Shown here one piece after another: positions 52,852 through 61,609 of a stretch of DNA of 64,000 bases. A program made the position numbers and the translations under genes. The number at the start of each line of letters is the position of its first letter. Positions within the stretch are counted from its first letter, which is position 1. Source of the DNA: Eggerthellaceae bacterium. GTDB taxonomy: Bacteria > Actinomycetota > Coriobacteriia > Coriobacteriales > Eggerthellaceae. Under the pieces are notes generated by a model that saw only the letters and a program-made list of their open reading frames with translations, did no database searches and had not been told where the DNA came from. Where the stretch lies: positions 1-64,000 of the forward strand of contig SUUI01000003.1 in NCBI GenBank assembly GCA_015062605.1. The letters are read 5' to 3'.

Positions 52852-54663
52852 TTAATAGGTGATGCTCAACTCGTCGAGCTTCTCCTGCGTTGGAATACCC
52901 TCGGCAGTCCAGTTACGCTCGGCGTAGTATTCAGCTAGCATGGTCTGCAGCTGGCTGACCTTGCCCTTGGCCGGGCCAGAGGGGAGTGCCTCACGCAGAA
53001 GACGCGGAGGCAGCGTGTCCTTCTCGACGCCAGCCTCGATATTGAAGCGCTTCTCGAGGTTCCAGATACGCTCGCCCTTGAGCAGGATCTCTTCGTCTGT
53101 CTCGTCGCTTCCTACTGCTTCACGATACTGGCCTGCGATTTCAGGAAGGCCGATGCCGAAGGTTGTGAACAGGCATATGCCGGTGGAATCGCACAACGCG
53201 GTGAGGTCTTGGAAGAGCTTGAGCACAGCACCCTTGCCCTCGGCAACCTGCGGGTCGAGTTTCATAGGTATACCGAGCACTTCGGGGCTGATCATGTAGC
53301 CGCGGACATGGCATCCGCCGCGGTTAGAAGTGGCATACTCGAGTCCGATGCCCTGGATGGCGCGGCCGTCATAAGCTGGCATTTCCTGCTTCTTCGTGGA
53401 CATCGACAGCTCGGGATGTCCGTACTTCTCGGCAAGGCGATAGGAACCAAGTCCGATGATGTTGCCGAAACCTTCGCCGTCAGCGCACATCTGCGTGAGT
53501 TTGACCATGGCGGCAGCGTCACCGAAGCGAAGCGGGAAGCCGATGTCTGACTCGGGGATGGCACCCATCTCGAAGAGCTCCATGGCGCATGCCACGGTGG
53601 AGCCGAGAGTAATCGGGTCCATGCCCTGCTCGTTGCAGATGCAGTTGGCCTTGACAATGGCGGAGATGTCGTTCACGCCGCAGGCAGCGCCGTAGGACCA
53701 ACCAGCCTCATACTCGGGGCCCTCGCCGAAGCAGTCGAAATCGCCTTTGCCTTCTACCTTGGTCACACGACCGCACGCGATGGTGCAGCCGAAGCAGCCT
53801 TGGTTCTTGACAAGGTGGGTCTCGACGAGGCGCTCGCCCGATGTATCGTCTGCCTTATCCCAGAACGCACCGTCGCGGGCATTGCGGAGCGGTAGACCGC
53901 CGACCTCGTTGACGATGTTGACGAGGATCTCTGTTCCGAAACCAGCGAGGCCAGCACCGGTGACAGGATGCGCACGGAGCATATCGCGGGCCTTGATGGC
54001 TTCTTCCATGAATTCTTTCGGATGCGCGACGAATACGCTGCCCGTACCGCGCACAACAACGGCCTTCAGGTTCTTCGAGCCCATGACCGCGCCCATGCCG
54101 CCACGGCCTGCGGCGCGGTTCTTGTCGTTCATGACGCCCGCGAAGAGCATGCCGCGCTCGCCCGGGGTGCCGATGCACGATACTCGAACCTTGCCATGCT
54201 TTTCAACCAATGCGTCGGTGACTTCATGGACGCCCTTGCCCCATAGCTCATCAGCTGGGAGCAATTCGACCAAGTCATCATCGATATGCAGATAGACAGG
54301 CTTTGCAGCCTTGCCCTCGAAGATGATGCCGTCATAGCCGGCGTACTTTAGCTCGGGACCGAAATGACCGCCAGAGTTCGCCGCACCGATAATTCCAGTA
54401 AGCGGAGATTTCGAAACGACTTCGTAACGGCCAGATGAGCACGCTGCTGTGCCGGTGAGCGGGCCGGTCATGAAGATGATCTTGTTCTCGGGGGCAAATG
54501 GATCGACCTTCGGGTCGACTTCGTTGCAATAGTACTTTGTGCCCAAGCCACGTGCGCCGACATAATCCTTGGCGTCCTGCATGTTGAGCGGTTCCTTAAC
54601 AATAGTGCCTTCGGTCAGATTGATACGAAGTATCGTTCCGATCCATCCGTTTCCGCGTGTCAT
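52852..54663 (-). CDS. aor: aldehyde:ferredoxin oxidoreductase (tungsten type)
   Basis: A 603-residue protein. The N-terminal domain has [10 protein letters not shown] and the tungstopterin-binding [21 protein letters not shown]. Cluster ligands are C-x2-C-x3-C in [12 protein letters not shown] and a later Cys in [16 protein letters not shown]-family enzymes oxidise aldehydes to acids, or reduce acids, with a tungsten bis-pterin. It overlaps the upstream ferredoxin gene (TAATG) and is followed by moaD and NADH-module genes. Substrate is not deducible; no signal peptide, so cytoplasmic. Confidence 0.93.
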   Translation of the reverse strand: MTRGNGWIGTILRINLTEGTIVKEPLNMQDAKDYVGARGLGTKYYCNEVDPKVDPFAPENKIIFMTGPLTGTAACSSGRYEVVSKSPLTGIIGAANSGGHFGPELKYAGYDGIIFEGKAAKPVYLHIDDDLVELLPADELWGKGVHEVTDALVEKHGKVRVSCIGTPGERGMLFAGVMNDKNRAAGRGGMGAVMGSKNLKAVVVRGTGSVFVAHPKEFMEEAIKARDMLRAHPVTGAGLAGFGTEILVNIVNEVGGLPLRNARDGAFWDKADDTSGERLVETHLVKNQGCFGCTIACGRVTKVEGKGDFDCFGEGPEYEAGWSYGAACGVNDISAIVKANCICNEQGMDPITLGSTVACAMELFEMGAIPESDIGFPLRFGDAAAMVKLTQMCADGEGFGNIIGLGSYRLAEKYGHPELSMSTKKQEMPAYDGRAIQGIGLEYATSNRGGCHVRGYMISPEVLGIPMKLDPQVAEGKGAVLKLFQDLTALCDSTGICLFTTFGIGLPEIAGQYREAVGSDETDEEILLKGERIWNLEKRFNIEAGVEKDTLPPRLLREALPSGPAKGKVSQLQTMLAEYYAERNWTAEGIPTQEKLDELSITY

Positions 54664-55139
54664 TATGCACACACCTCCTCGACAGCTGCTTTGAGCTTGT
54701 CTGCGGCGAGCTGCTTCTTATCGGGCACTTCGTCAGGGTCGACGAGGCTGATAGCACCAGTCGGGCAATTCCTGGCACACCAGGCTTCGCCCTCGCACAG
54801 ATCGCACTTGTGGATGATGCGCTTGGCAGGTGAGTACGAGATGTTGCCGAGCGGGCAGGCGCTTACGCACATCTTGCAGACAATGCAGCGGTTCGGATCA
54901 TGCGTGACCACACCGTCTGCCTGGCGCTTCAAGGCGCCAGTCGGGCAAATGCCCACGCAAGCGGCTTCATCGCACTGCAAGCACATGATGGGCACCGTGA
55001 TCGCTGCTTCTTCATAGTGGAAGACGCTCACGTTCGCAAGACGAGGATTGAACTCCTCGAAATGCCTGAAAGAGCACACAAGCTCGCACGTGCGGCAGCT
55101 TATGCACTTCTTCGGGTCTACGACTAACTGTTTAGCCAT
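54663..55139 (-). CDS. four-cluster ferredoxin partner of aldehyde oxidoreductase
   Basis: A 158-residue polyferredoxin of the DmsB/HycB type with 16 cysteines: [37 protein letters not shown] and [15 protein letters not shown]. It begins [12 protein letters not shown], behind GGGGG. First gene of the operon and overlapping aor, it should accept electrons from the tungsten enzyme. AorA-type ferredoxin subunits play this role in NAD-coupled aldehyde oxidoreductases. Confidence 0.9.
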   Translation of the reverse strand: MAKQLVVDPKKCISCRTCELVCSFRHFEEFNPRLANVSVFHYEEAAITVPIMCLQCDEAACVGICPTGALKRQADGVVTHDPNRCIVCKMCVSACPLGNISYSPAKRIIHKCDLCEGEAWCARNCPTGAISLVDPDEVPDKKQLAADKLKAAVEEVCA

Positions 55140-55249
55140 AGAGCACCCCCTTTCTCCTGTATTGGTTGAGCAAATCGCATGGAACCCCGACATAATACGC
55201 GGTCTGCCCAATTCTTCTCTGGCTCTATTGAACCATGCAGAACAATAAA

Positions 55250-55368
55250 TTAGGCAGATTAGGACAATACCTGGGAAGGTTTTTGTGCAAAAACTGCTTA
55301 AAAAAGGGTAAACTAGGCAGAAAGAATCGCATTAAATTGCACAATTATTAGGCAATTTAATCTAGGCA
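55250..55368. promoter_or_regulatory. control region between the aldehyde oxidoreductase operon and the Fic gene
   Basis: An AT-rich gap (55140-55454) with a perfect inverted repeat ATTAAATTGC (55331-55340) / GCAATTTAAT (55352-55361), 11-base spacer. Four copies of YTAGGCA lie at 55250, 55313, 55348 and 55362. These look like binding sites for one or more regulators of the divergent genes. No regulator of a family with a known matching site is in the window. Confidence 0.5.
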
Positions 55369-55454
55369 ATATGCCCAGCGATTCCTCTTAGCATATTAAG
55401 CGTTGTTGCGACTGCGCATTTGGTTTTTCGAACAAGGACCTTGGAGGCTCCCCT

Positions 55455-56495
55455 ATGCGAACGTTCGATTACCGTCATCTGCCGCAGCGTCTCTTCGATC
55501 GTCAGGTCGGGGACGCAAATGTGCGGCTTTATGAAGACAAAGGCAAACTTGATTTGCTCGAACAGTTACATGGCGATCAATTGGCGCTCTTGCGCGAGTC
55601 AGCTCACTTTGAAAACGTGGATGCATCGACGCACATCGAGGGTCTATACGCAGATCCAGGACGTGTGCGGGCGATTGTCGACGGAAGCGAACCGGTAAAT
55701 GAGACCGAAGCTCAGTTATTGGGCTATTCAAATGCTTTGCTTCTCGTCGAGAAGCACATAGGCGAGCTCGATCTTTCCACTTCGACCATCGTTAAGCTCT
55801 TCGAAACGATGTACGCGCATCGCGATCTCGGCACGAAGAGCCGCTATCGGAAGAATGATTACGTCTATGTTCAGGTAGATGGGCATATGCAAGCAATGCA
55901 GGTCAGTCCCATCAATGCGTTTGAAACGCCTCTTGTGCTTGGCGGTGCCTGCGACAGTCTCGTGACTGCTTTCGATGCCGATACCTGTAGCCCGCTTATT
56001 TTAGCGGCTGTATTCACGGTCGATTTCCTTTGTATTAGGCCCTTTGACGAAGGAAATGGCCGCATTGCACGCCTTTTCGCGGAGCTTATGCTGGAAAAGG
56101 CGGGCTTTCGGGTTGCGCGTTACTCCAGCATCGATCGGATCATCGAGAATTCTGCGATGGCTTACTACGATGCTCTCAACTCATGCGTTGACAAATGGGA
56201 TCGCGGAATGAATGACTATGCGCCGTATGCGCACTATTGGCTTTCGGCGATTCACGAGGCGTATCAGAATCTTTTCGCTAAAGTTGAGCTCATGCTCAGC
56301 GCAAGCGGCAAGTCCGAACGCGTGCGCATGTATTTGGAGCAGTCCTCAGGCGAGGTGAACAAGCGCATGGTTCGGGAGGCGCTTTCCGACGTGAGCGAGG
56401 CGACGATAGAAGCTGTGCTTGGGCAGCTTGTCAAAGAAGGCGCTATCGAGAAAATCGGTGCAGGGCGTGGGACACGCTATCTTTGGCGTAAATAG
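55455..56495 (+). CDS. Fic-family protein with altered catalytic motif
   Basis: A 346-residue protein with Fic_N, Fic and a C-terminal winged-helix domain. The N-terminal inhibitory motif STHIEG fits (S/T)xxxE(G/N). The Fic loop reads IRPFDEGNGRIAR, so the catalytic His of HPFx(D/E)GNGR is Arg (codon AGG). AMPylation should therefore be impaired, although de-AMPylation or a purely regulatory role remains possible. The C-terminal winged helix (EVNKRMVREALSDVSEATIEAVL) suggests DNA binding. It is divergent from the aldehyde oxidoreductase operon and could regulate it. Confidence 0.85.
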   Translation: MRTFDYRHLPQRLFDRQVGDANVRLYEDKGKLDLLEQLHGDQLALLRESAHFENVDASTHIEGLYADPGRVRAIVDGSEPVNETEAQLLGYSNALLLVEKHIGELDLSTSTIVKLFETMYAHRDLGTKSRYRKNDYVYVQVDGHMQAMQVSPINAFETPLVLGGACDSLVTAFDADTCSPLILAAVFTVDFLCIRPFDEGNGRIARLFAELMLEKAGFRVARYSSIDRIIENSAMAYYDALNSCVDKWDRGMNDYAPYAHYWLSAIHEAYQNLFAKVELMLSASGKSERVRMYLEQSSGEVNKRMVREALSDVSEATIEAVLGQLVKEGAIEKIGAGRGTRYLWRK

Positions 56496-56645
56496 AAAAG
56501 TCCAATTATTTCCCATAGTGAAGATGCGCCCTTTTCGCTCTGAGCGTTTATAAGGTCTTCCCGATCATCTTCCCAAATTCCTGCTTAATCAAGCGCATGT
56601 AATTATTCAGCGAGAATTATATCTATTTGTTATTTAATTAAGTCT

Positions 56646-56700
56646 GATACGGTATCGATAATGATTCGCCTAAGAGGGCGAAATTCGGCAGATTATCTGC
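56646..56700 (+). promoter_or_regulatory. cluster of palindromes upstream of the transhydroxylase-like operon
   Basis: Three inverted repeats lie about 20 bases apart: GATAC-G-GTATC (56646-56656), TTCGCC-N6-GGCGAA (56665-56682) and GCAGAT-T-ATCTGC (56688-56700). Two TATCGATAAT/GATAATGG-like AT stretches nearby could serve as -10 boxes. The remaining part of 56496-57068 holds no confident gene. Confidence 0.4.
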
Positions 56701-56772
56701 GATAATGGTATTAAACAAAACATAAAGGCAAAGCGCTAGCCAATTTTCGACCATTCGGAGAGGATGCACGAA

Positions 56773-56997
56773 ATGGCCAAACGCTTCAAAGCAAGTAGAA
56801 TTGCGCTCACTGCGCCTAAGGCGAAGCTTGGCCTAGGCATCGGGCAACTCAGCTTCTTCCTGTTAAATTACATCAAGTTTGCGCGCTATGCTTTCCGCGT
56901 TTCGCTCAGCGAATTGCATCGCCCAACAATCATCCAAGATGGCAAATCCTCATTGTTTCTATGTACGGAGGACAAAATCGCTGTCATGAATTCGTGA
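56773..56997 (+). CDS. doubtful small open frame
   Basis: A 74-residue frame beginning MAKRFKASRIALT behind GGAGAGG. It is basic at the start with one short hydrophobic stretch (GLGIGQLSFFLLNYIKFA). I recognise no family. It may simply be part of the leader of the following molybdoenzyme gene, which starts 71 bases later. Confidence 0.2.
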   Translation: MAKRFKASRIALTAPKAKLGLGIGQLSFFLLNYIKFARYAFRVSLSELHRPTIIQDGKSSLFLCTEDKIAVMNS

Positions 56998-57068
56998 AAG
57001 CCACCATGCATTACGCATGATCTCGGTATGTGAAAGGGAAGAGGAGGAAGAGAGAAAGGAGATGGAGT

Positions 57069-59675
57069 ATGTCATCAGGGAAAATAGCAGATAAGACGGT
57101 GTTGAAGAATCTTGGCTTCTGCGGTTTCGCGATCAATTCGAACACTTCGTGCGTAGATGTCAAGGACGGCAGGATCGTGCGAATCAGGCCGCTGCACCTC
57201 GATGAGTCGTACACCAAGGAAGAGCTCAATTACTACTATCTTGAAAAAGATGGGCACGTATTCGAGCCTGGATTCAAGACGTTGATTCCGCCGTTCTCGA
57301 TTGCGTACAAGAATCGCGCATATTCTGGGAACCGCGTGCCCTCACCGCTTATCCGTGTGGATTGGGACCCGAAGGGCGAGCGCAACCCGCAGAATCGCGG
57401 CATCTCGAAGTATCGCAAGATATCATGGGATGAGGCGCTCGAGATCATATCCGATGAGATCAAACGTATTCACGATGAATACGGGAATCATTCCATCTAT
57501 TGCCAAGCCGAGGGTCATGGTGAAGGCAAGGTTGCATCCGGCGCTCATGGCTGCCCGCAGGAAATGCTTGCATATTGCGGTGGTTCGACCATCCAGGCGC
57601 GCCAACCTGACAGCTGGGAAGGTTGGTACTGGGGCGCCAAGCATATGTGGGGCATGGAGCCTCTCGGGCAATGCACATCCGCTAATGGCACTTTCCGTGA
57701 TATCACGCAAAATGGCGATGCCGTATTGTTCTGGGGCTGCGATCCCGAGACAACCACGTGGGGCTGGAACGGCCAACAGCCTTCGCGCATGTGCTTCTGG
57801 TTCAACGAGATCGGTGTGAAATCGATTTATGTTTGTCCTGACGTCAATTATGGTGCTGCCTGCCATGCCGACAAGTGGATTCCTGTTCTGCCTAATACCG
57901 ATGCTGCTTTGCAGCTTGCTATCGCGTACGTGTGGCTTACCGAAGATACGTACGACAAGGAATACATTGCAACGCATGCCGTCGGGTTCGAATGGTTTGA
58001 GCAGTATGTATTAGGCGATCTTGACGGAGAGCCTAAGACGCCGAAATGGGCAGAAGGCAAATGCGGCGTTCCCTCGTGGGAGATCAAAGCATTTGCTCGC
58101 TATTGGGCTAAGCACAACGTGTCGACCGCTCATAGCAATGGCGGCGGTTTCATACGCGGTGCATTCGCCCATGAGCCCGCACGTCTCGAAGTTGCTTTGC
58201 ATGGTATGCAAGGTATCGGCGGTCCAGGCAAGCATCAGATCAAATTCATCGAATGGACGATGCTCGGAATGCTGTCGATGTCGCCACTTCCCGAGCCTGT
58301 CTTCGTCCCATCGAATGAGGCGGCTTACCATGGCTGGGATCTTGCTGGCGAGGAGCCGAACCGCCACATCATCAAGACGCTTATACCGCAGGCAATCCTC
58401 AATCCGCCGATTAGTTGGTACGGCCATGGTATCTGCACGTATCCACGCGAGGATCAGTTCTTTAAGTTCCAGTTCCCGCGTGAAGGCGAAGAGCGCTTGC
58501 ATATGATCTGGGCGGATGCACCATGTTGGTCCACATGCTGGAACGGTGGCAACATCTATGAGGAGGCTTTGCGCCACGAATCCATCGAATTCGTTCTCGT
58601 GCAGCATCCATGGATGGAAAACGATACGGTTTTCGCCGATATCATCCTGCCTGTGAAGACCGTCTTCGAATGCAGCGATATCACGACGGATAGCCTTGCT
58701 GGGCAGTTCCCGCTGTACTACGTGGAGGACGTTGCGATAGACCCAGTCGGTGAGGCACGTTCGGATGCTGAGATTGTGGCCGATATTGCAGGTGCCCTCG
58801 AGCGCTTTGGCGGGAAGTACGAGGGCCTTCGCAACAAATTCATGAGAGGTATGACCCACGAGGAGACGATTCGCAAGGCTTTCGATGAAAGCGGCATCCC
58901 TGAAGACTTCACATGGGAAGACTTGATGGAGAAGAAGTTCTGGGCGGGTCCCGTCAATCCGGATTGGGAGAATACGCCTGCGGGCCTCATCGCTTTCCAT
59001 GATGATCCTGAATCGAACAAGCTCCAAACGCCTTCAGGCAAAATCGAATACTATTCCTCGACGCTTGCGCGCTTCTTCCCGGATGACGATGTGCGCGGTC
59101 CGTATCCCAAGTGGATCGAAGAGACCGAAGAGCATAAGGAACGCATCTCAAGCGAGCGTGCGAAAGACTATCCATTCCTGCTCGTTACCAACCATCCGCG
59201 CTGGCGCGTGCATGCTCAAATGGATGACGTCCCCTGGTTCCGCGAAATCGAGACCTGCAAGGTTAAGGGCCCCGATGGGTATATGTATGAGCCTATCTGG
59301 GTGAACCCCGTCGATGCCGAGAAGCTTGGATTGGAAAATGGCGATATTGCACGCTTGTTCAATGAGCGCGGCAGCGTCCTTGGCGGAGTTAGAGTGACCG
59401 AGCGCATCATGCCAGGTGCGTTGTACCAAGACCATGGTGCCCGCATCGACTCGATCGTCGCTGGTACTGGCGGCTTGGATCGCGGCGGAGCGAATAACCT
59501 CATCTGCCCGAATGCCACGACTTCCAAGAATGCCGCAGGAGAAGTGACGAATAGCTTCCTGGTCGGCATCGAGAAAGTCTATGTCAAAGCGCTTGCTGAG
59601 CAGTATCCCGAGCAATTCGGGCGTGCTTATGACGACGTCAACGGCTTGCTCGCCAAAGCCTACATCGAGGATTAG
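57069..59675 (+). CDS. transhydroxylase-like molybdopterin enzyme, large subunit
   Basis: An 868-residue DMSO-reductase-family protein. The N terminus has only two cysteines (FCGFAINSNTSC), so the [4Fe-4S] cluster found in most relatives is lacking, as in pyrogallol-phloroglucinol transhydroxylase. Blocks include IRVDWDPKGERNPQNRG, SWDEALEIISDEIKRIH, GDAVLFWGCDPETTTWGW, and late GLENGDIARLFNERGSV. There is no signal peptide. ATG 57069 follows AAAGGAGATGGAG. Its partner gene has the transhydroxylase-beta layout. A phenolic substrate is likely; identity is open. Confidence 0.83.
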   Translation: MSSGKIADKTVLKNLGFCGFAINSNTSCVDVKDGRIVRIRPLHLDESYTKEELNYYYLEKDGHVFEPGFKTLIPPFSIAYKNRAYSGNRVPSPLIRVDWDPKGERNPQNRGISKYRKISWDEALEIISDEIKRIHDEYGNHSIYCQAEGHGEGKVASGAHGCPQEMLAYCGGSTIQARQPDSWEGWYWGAKHMWGMEPLGQCTSANGTFRDITQNGDAVLFWGCDPETTTWGWNGQQPSRMCFWFNEIGVKSIYVCPDVNYGAACHADKWIPVLPNTDAALQLAIAYVWLTEDTYDKEYIATHAVGFEWFEQYVLGDLDGEPKTPKWAEGKCGVPSWEIKAFARYWAKHNVSTAHSNGGGFIRGAFAHEPARLEVALHGMQGIGGPGKHQIKFIEWTMLGMLSMSPLPEPVFVPSNEAAYHGWDLAGEEPNRHIIKTLIPQAILNPPISWYGHGICTYPREDQFFKFQFPREGEERLHMIWADAPCWSTCWNGGNIYEEALRHESIEFVLVQHPWMENDTVFADIILPVKTVFECSDITTDSLAGQFPLYYVEDVAIDPVGEARSDAEIVADIAGALERFGGKYEGLRNKFMRGMTHEETIRKAFDESGIPEDFTWEDLMEKKFWAGPVNPDWENTPAGLIAFHDDPESNKLQTPSGKIEYYSSTLARFFPDDDVRGPYPKWIEETEEHKERISSERAKDYPFLLVTNHPRWRVHAQMDDVPWFREIETCKVKGPDGYMYEPIWVNPVDAEKLGLENGDIARLFNERGSVLGGVRVTERIMPGALYQDHGARIDSIVAGTGGLDRGGANNLICPNATTSKNAAGEVTNSFLVGIEKVYVKALAEQYPEQFGRAYDDVNGLLAKAYIED

Positions 59676-59691
59676 AGGGGGGAGTGAGATC

Positions 59692-60495
59692 ATGGGAAAG
59701 GTATTCGTTTTCAACTACAACCGTTGCAATGGCTGCCGCGGTTGCCAAGTTGCCTGCAAAGATGAGCATTGCGATCAAGCTTGGCCATCTTACACCGAAG
59801 CGCAGCCGATCATCGGCCAATTCTGGATGAAGGTCCAAGATCGCGAACGCGGTAAGGTGCCCTGGGTCAAAGTGACATACGAACACACATGGTGCAACCA
59901 TTGCGAGAAATGCACTCTGATCGAGATGGCTCCGGATGCGGTCTATCGTCGTGACGACGGGCTCGTTATTATCGACCCAGAGAAGGCTAAGGGTGTCGAA
60001 GGTCTTGTCGAGGCTTGCCCATTCAATGCCGTTTATTGGAATGAAGGCCTAAGCTTGGCGCAGAAGTGCACAGGCTGCGCCCATTTGCTCGACAGTGGAT
60101 GGGATGTGCCGCGTTGCGTAGACGCCTGTGCCACAGAAGCGCTACGTTTTATGGACGAGGAAGAGGCTAAAGCCATCGGTGCAGAGCCTTCCGAGCTCGG
60201 CAAGGCTATGGGCTCGAAGATTTGGTATCTGAACGTGCCGAAGCGCTTTGTCGTTGGTACGCTTGTCGACCTTGCCGAAGACGAGGTTGTCATCGGCGCG
60301 AAAGCCGAGCTGCTTGCGGCAGACGGAACGCTCGTCGCCGAGCTTGAAACCGATGATTTCGGTGACTTCAAGTTTGATCAAGTCAATCCTGCCGCTTACA
60401 CGATTCGACTTTCTGCGCCGAAAAAGACGATTGAGGTAGCTGCAGATTGCACGTCTGAAGATCTATTTGTTGGAGTGATAGACGCCTCTGCATAA
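59692..60495 (+). CDS. transhydroxylase-like Fe-S subunit with C-terminal transthyretin-like domain
   Basis: A 267-residue protein. The first 180 residues carry three ferredoxin-type cluster regions (CNGCRGCQVAC, CNHCEKC with a later CPFNA, CTGCAHLLDSG with CVDAC). The last 75 form a beta-rich transthyretin/Cna-B-like domain (LVAELETDDFGDFKFDQV, AYTIRLSAP). The beta subunit of pyrogallol transhydroxylase has the same combination. It starts 16 bases after the large-subunit gene behind GGGGGGAGTGAG and ends at a hairpin terminator. Confidence 0.85.
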   Translation: MGKVFVFNYNRCNGCRGCQVACKDEHCDQAWPSYTEAQPIIGQFWMKVQDRERGKVPWVKVTYEHTWCNHCEKCTLIEMAPDAVYRRDDGLVIIDPEKAKGVEGLVEACPFNAVYWNEGLSLAQKCTGCAHLLDSGWDVPRCVDACATEALRFMDEEEAKAIGAEPSELGKAMGSKIWYLNVPKRFVVGTLVDLAEDEVVIGAKAELLAADGTLVAELETDDFGDFKFDQVNPAAYTIRLSAPKKTIEVAADCTSEDLFVGVIDASA

Positions 60496-60524
60496 GGTCT
60501 GTAAGCCTTAAGCTTCGACCAAAG

Positions 60525-60556
60525 GAGCGCCCTCGGCAATCGCCGGGGGCGCTTCG
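60525..60556 (+). terminator. terminator after the transhydroxylase-like operon
   Basis: Arms GCGCCCTCGGC and GCCGGGGGCGC form a GC-rich hairpin (one mismatch) followed by TTCGTATT. The T-tract is weak. Confidence 0.7.
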
Positions 60557-60626
60557 TATTGGTATGCGTTTTATCGGCCCGCATGCCAAGCGAGGTGGTA
60601 GGGCAGGGTCGATTATGTTGAGATTA

Positions 60627-60711
60627 TAAGCAAGCTTACCATTCATGATTTTTCTCTTGACTTAATAAGGAAGCTTATTATAATACTCAATGGAAAAAGT
60701 AAGCATACTTA
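60627..60711 (+). promoter_or_regulatory. marR promoter with three TAAG-N4-CTTA operators
   Basis: TTGACT (60657-60662) and TATAAT (60679-60684) form a good promoter with a 16-base spacer. Palindromes TAAG-N4-CTTA occur at 60627-60638, 60666-60677 and 60700-60711. The middle copy extends to TAATAAG-N4-CTTATTA and fills the -35/-10 spacer; the third follows the start of transcription. Such placement is typical of MarR autorepression. Confidence 0.75.
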
Positions 60712-60730
60712 TTAATTGAAAGGAAACAGT

Positions 60731-61378
60731 ATGGCTATCAACAACGAAGAATTAATGGATAAGCTTGTTCGCACAGGTATGATCTTGCGTCATGTCGACA
60801 ATGGTGGCCCTCTCTGCAAGAAACACGGTCCTCATGGACATAGGGGCCCGCATGGTCATCATGGTGGTTTCGGCGGCTCTTGTGATTCCGAAGGGCATCC
60901 TGGGTTTTCGCCCGAAGGAGCACCTGATTCGCATGTGTTCCATGGGCACGGTCATGGTCCTGGACCTCGCAAGGGTGGTCACCGCCAAGGACAGGCGCGC
61001 GTGCTGACCGCTGTTGCAATGAAGGAAGGTATTAACCAGAAGGAACTTGCGTTTTTGCTGGGCATCCGCCCGCAAACATTAGGTGCTATGCTCCAGAAGC
61101 TTGAGGAATTCGAGTTGATTGAGCGTAGGAAGTCCGAAACCGATGGTCGCGCTATCGAGGTTTGGCTGACGGAAGCTGGACGCACGCATGCTGCCGAAAT
61201 CGCAGAGCGCCATGCGCTCGCGGCAACCGACATCCTCGCGGTTCTCTCTGAGGAAGAAAAGGGACAATTAAACGTTATTCTTGATAAAATCGGCGCCGAA
61301 CTTGAAAAACATCGTCCGCGTCCCCACGGCCGCTGCTGCAAGCATCCTGAGGGGGATATGGATAAGCCCGAAGCTTAG
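60731..61378 (+). CDS. MarR-family regulator with His/Gly-rich insertion
   Basis: A 215-residue protein. A winged helix-turn-helix follows residue 90 (VLTAVAMKEGINQKELAFLLGI, RPQTLGAMLQKLEEFELIERRK). Ahead of it, residues about 32-88 hold a Gly/His-rich segment with HGPHGHRGPHGHHGG and HVFHGHGHGPGP, a likely metal- (Ni, Zn) or pH-sensing loop. A shorter Cys/His tail (HGRCCKHPEG) is near the end. It probably represses its own promoter through the TAAG-N4-CTTA sites. AAAGGAAA precedes the ATG. Confidence 0.85.
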   Translation: MAINNEELMDKLVRTGMILRHVDNGGPLCKKHGPHGHRGPHGHHGGFGGSCDSEGHPGFSPEGAPDSHVFHGHGHGPGPRKGGHRQGQARVLTAVAMKEGINQKELAFLLGIRPQTLGAMLQKLEEFELIERRKSETDGRAIEVWLTEAGRTHAAEIAERHALAATDILAVLSEEEKGQLNVILDKIGAELEKHRPRPHGRCCKHPEGDMDKPEA

Positions 61379-61415
61379 GGTCGCTTCGAATAGGATGAAT
61401 CGATTCGCGGTTTTG

Positions 61416-61458
61416 AGCGCGGTAGTTTGCACAAGCGAACTGCCGCGCTAATATTTTT
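61416..61458 (+). terminator. intrinsic terminator after the marR gene
   Basis: A 15-bp stem (AGCGCGGTAGTTTGC / GCGAACTGCCGCGCT, two G-U pairs) with an ACAA loop, then AATATTTTT. Confidence 0.9.
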
Positions 61459-61609
61459 GAGAACCAGATGCCGGAGATCGTTCTTATGCTAAAACGGCAT
61501 CATCGCGCCTTTCAGCGCTTAACCGTTTCGCTTTCGCCTGCGATGGGTAAATCATGCCCAAGTTCTGCGACAATTGCAGCGTAGATGGGCGAAGAAAGAA
61601 GGGTTGTAC

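Noticed and set aside
53747-54295. 182-codon plus-strand frame opposite the aldehyde oxidoreductase gene
   Set aside because: It is antisense to a well-supported enzyme gene, Pro/Ser/Arg-rich and without motifs.
58011-59027. 338-codon minus-strand frame inside the transhydroxylase-like gene
   Set aside because: It lies wholly within a strongly conserved plus-strand gene and shows no motif of its own.
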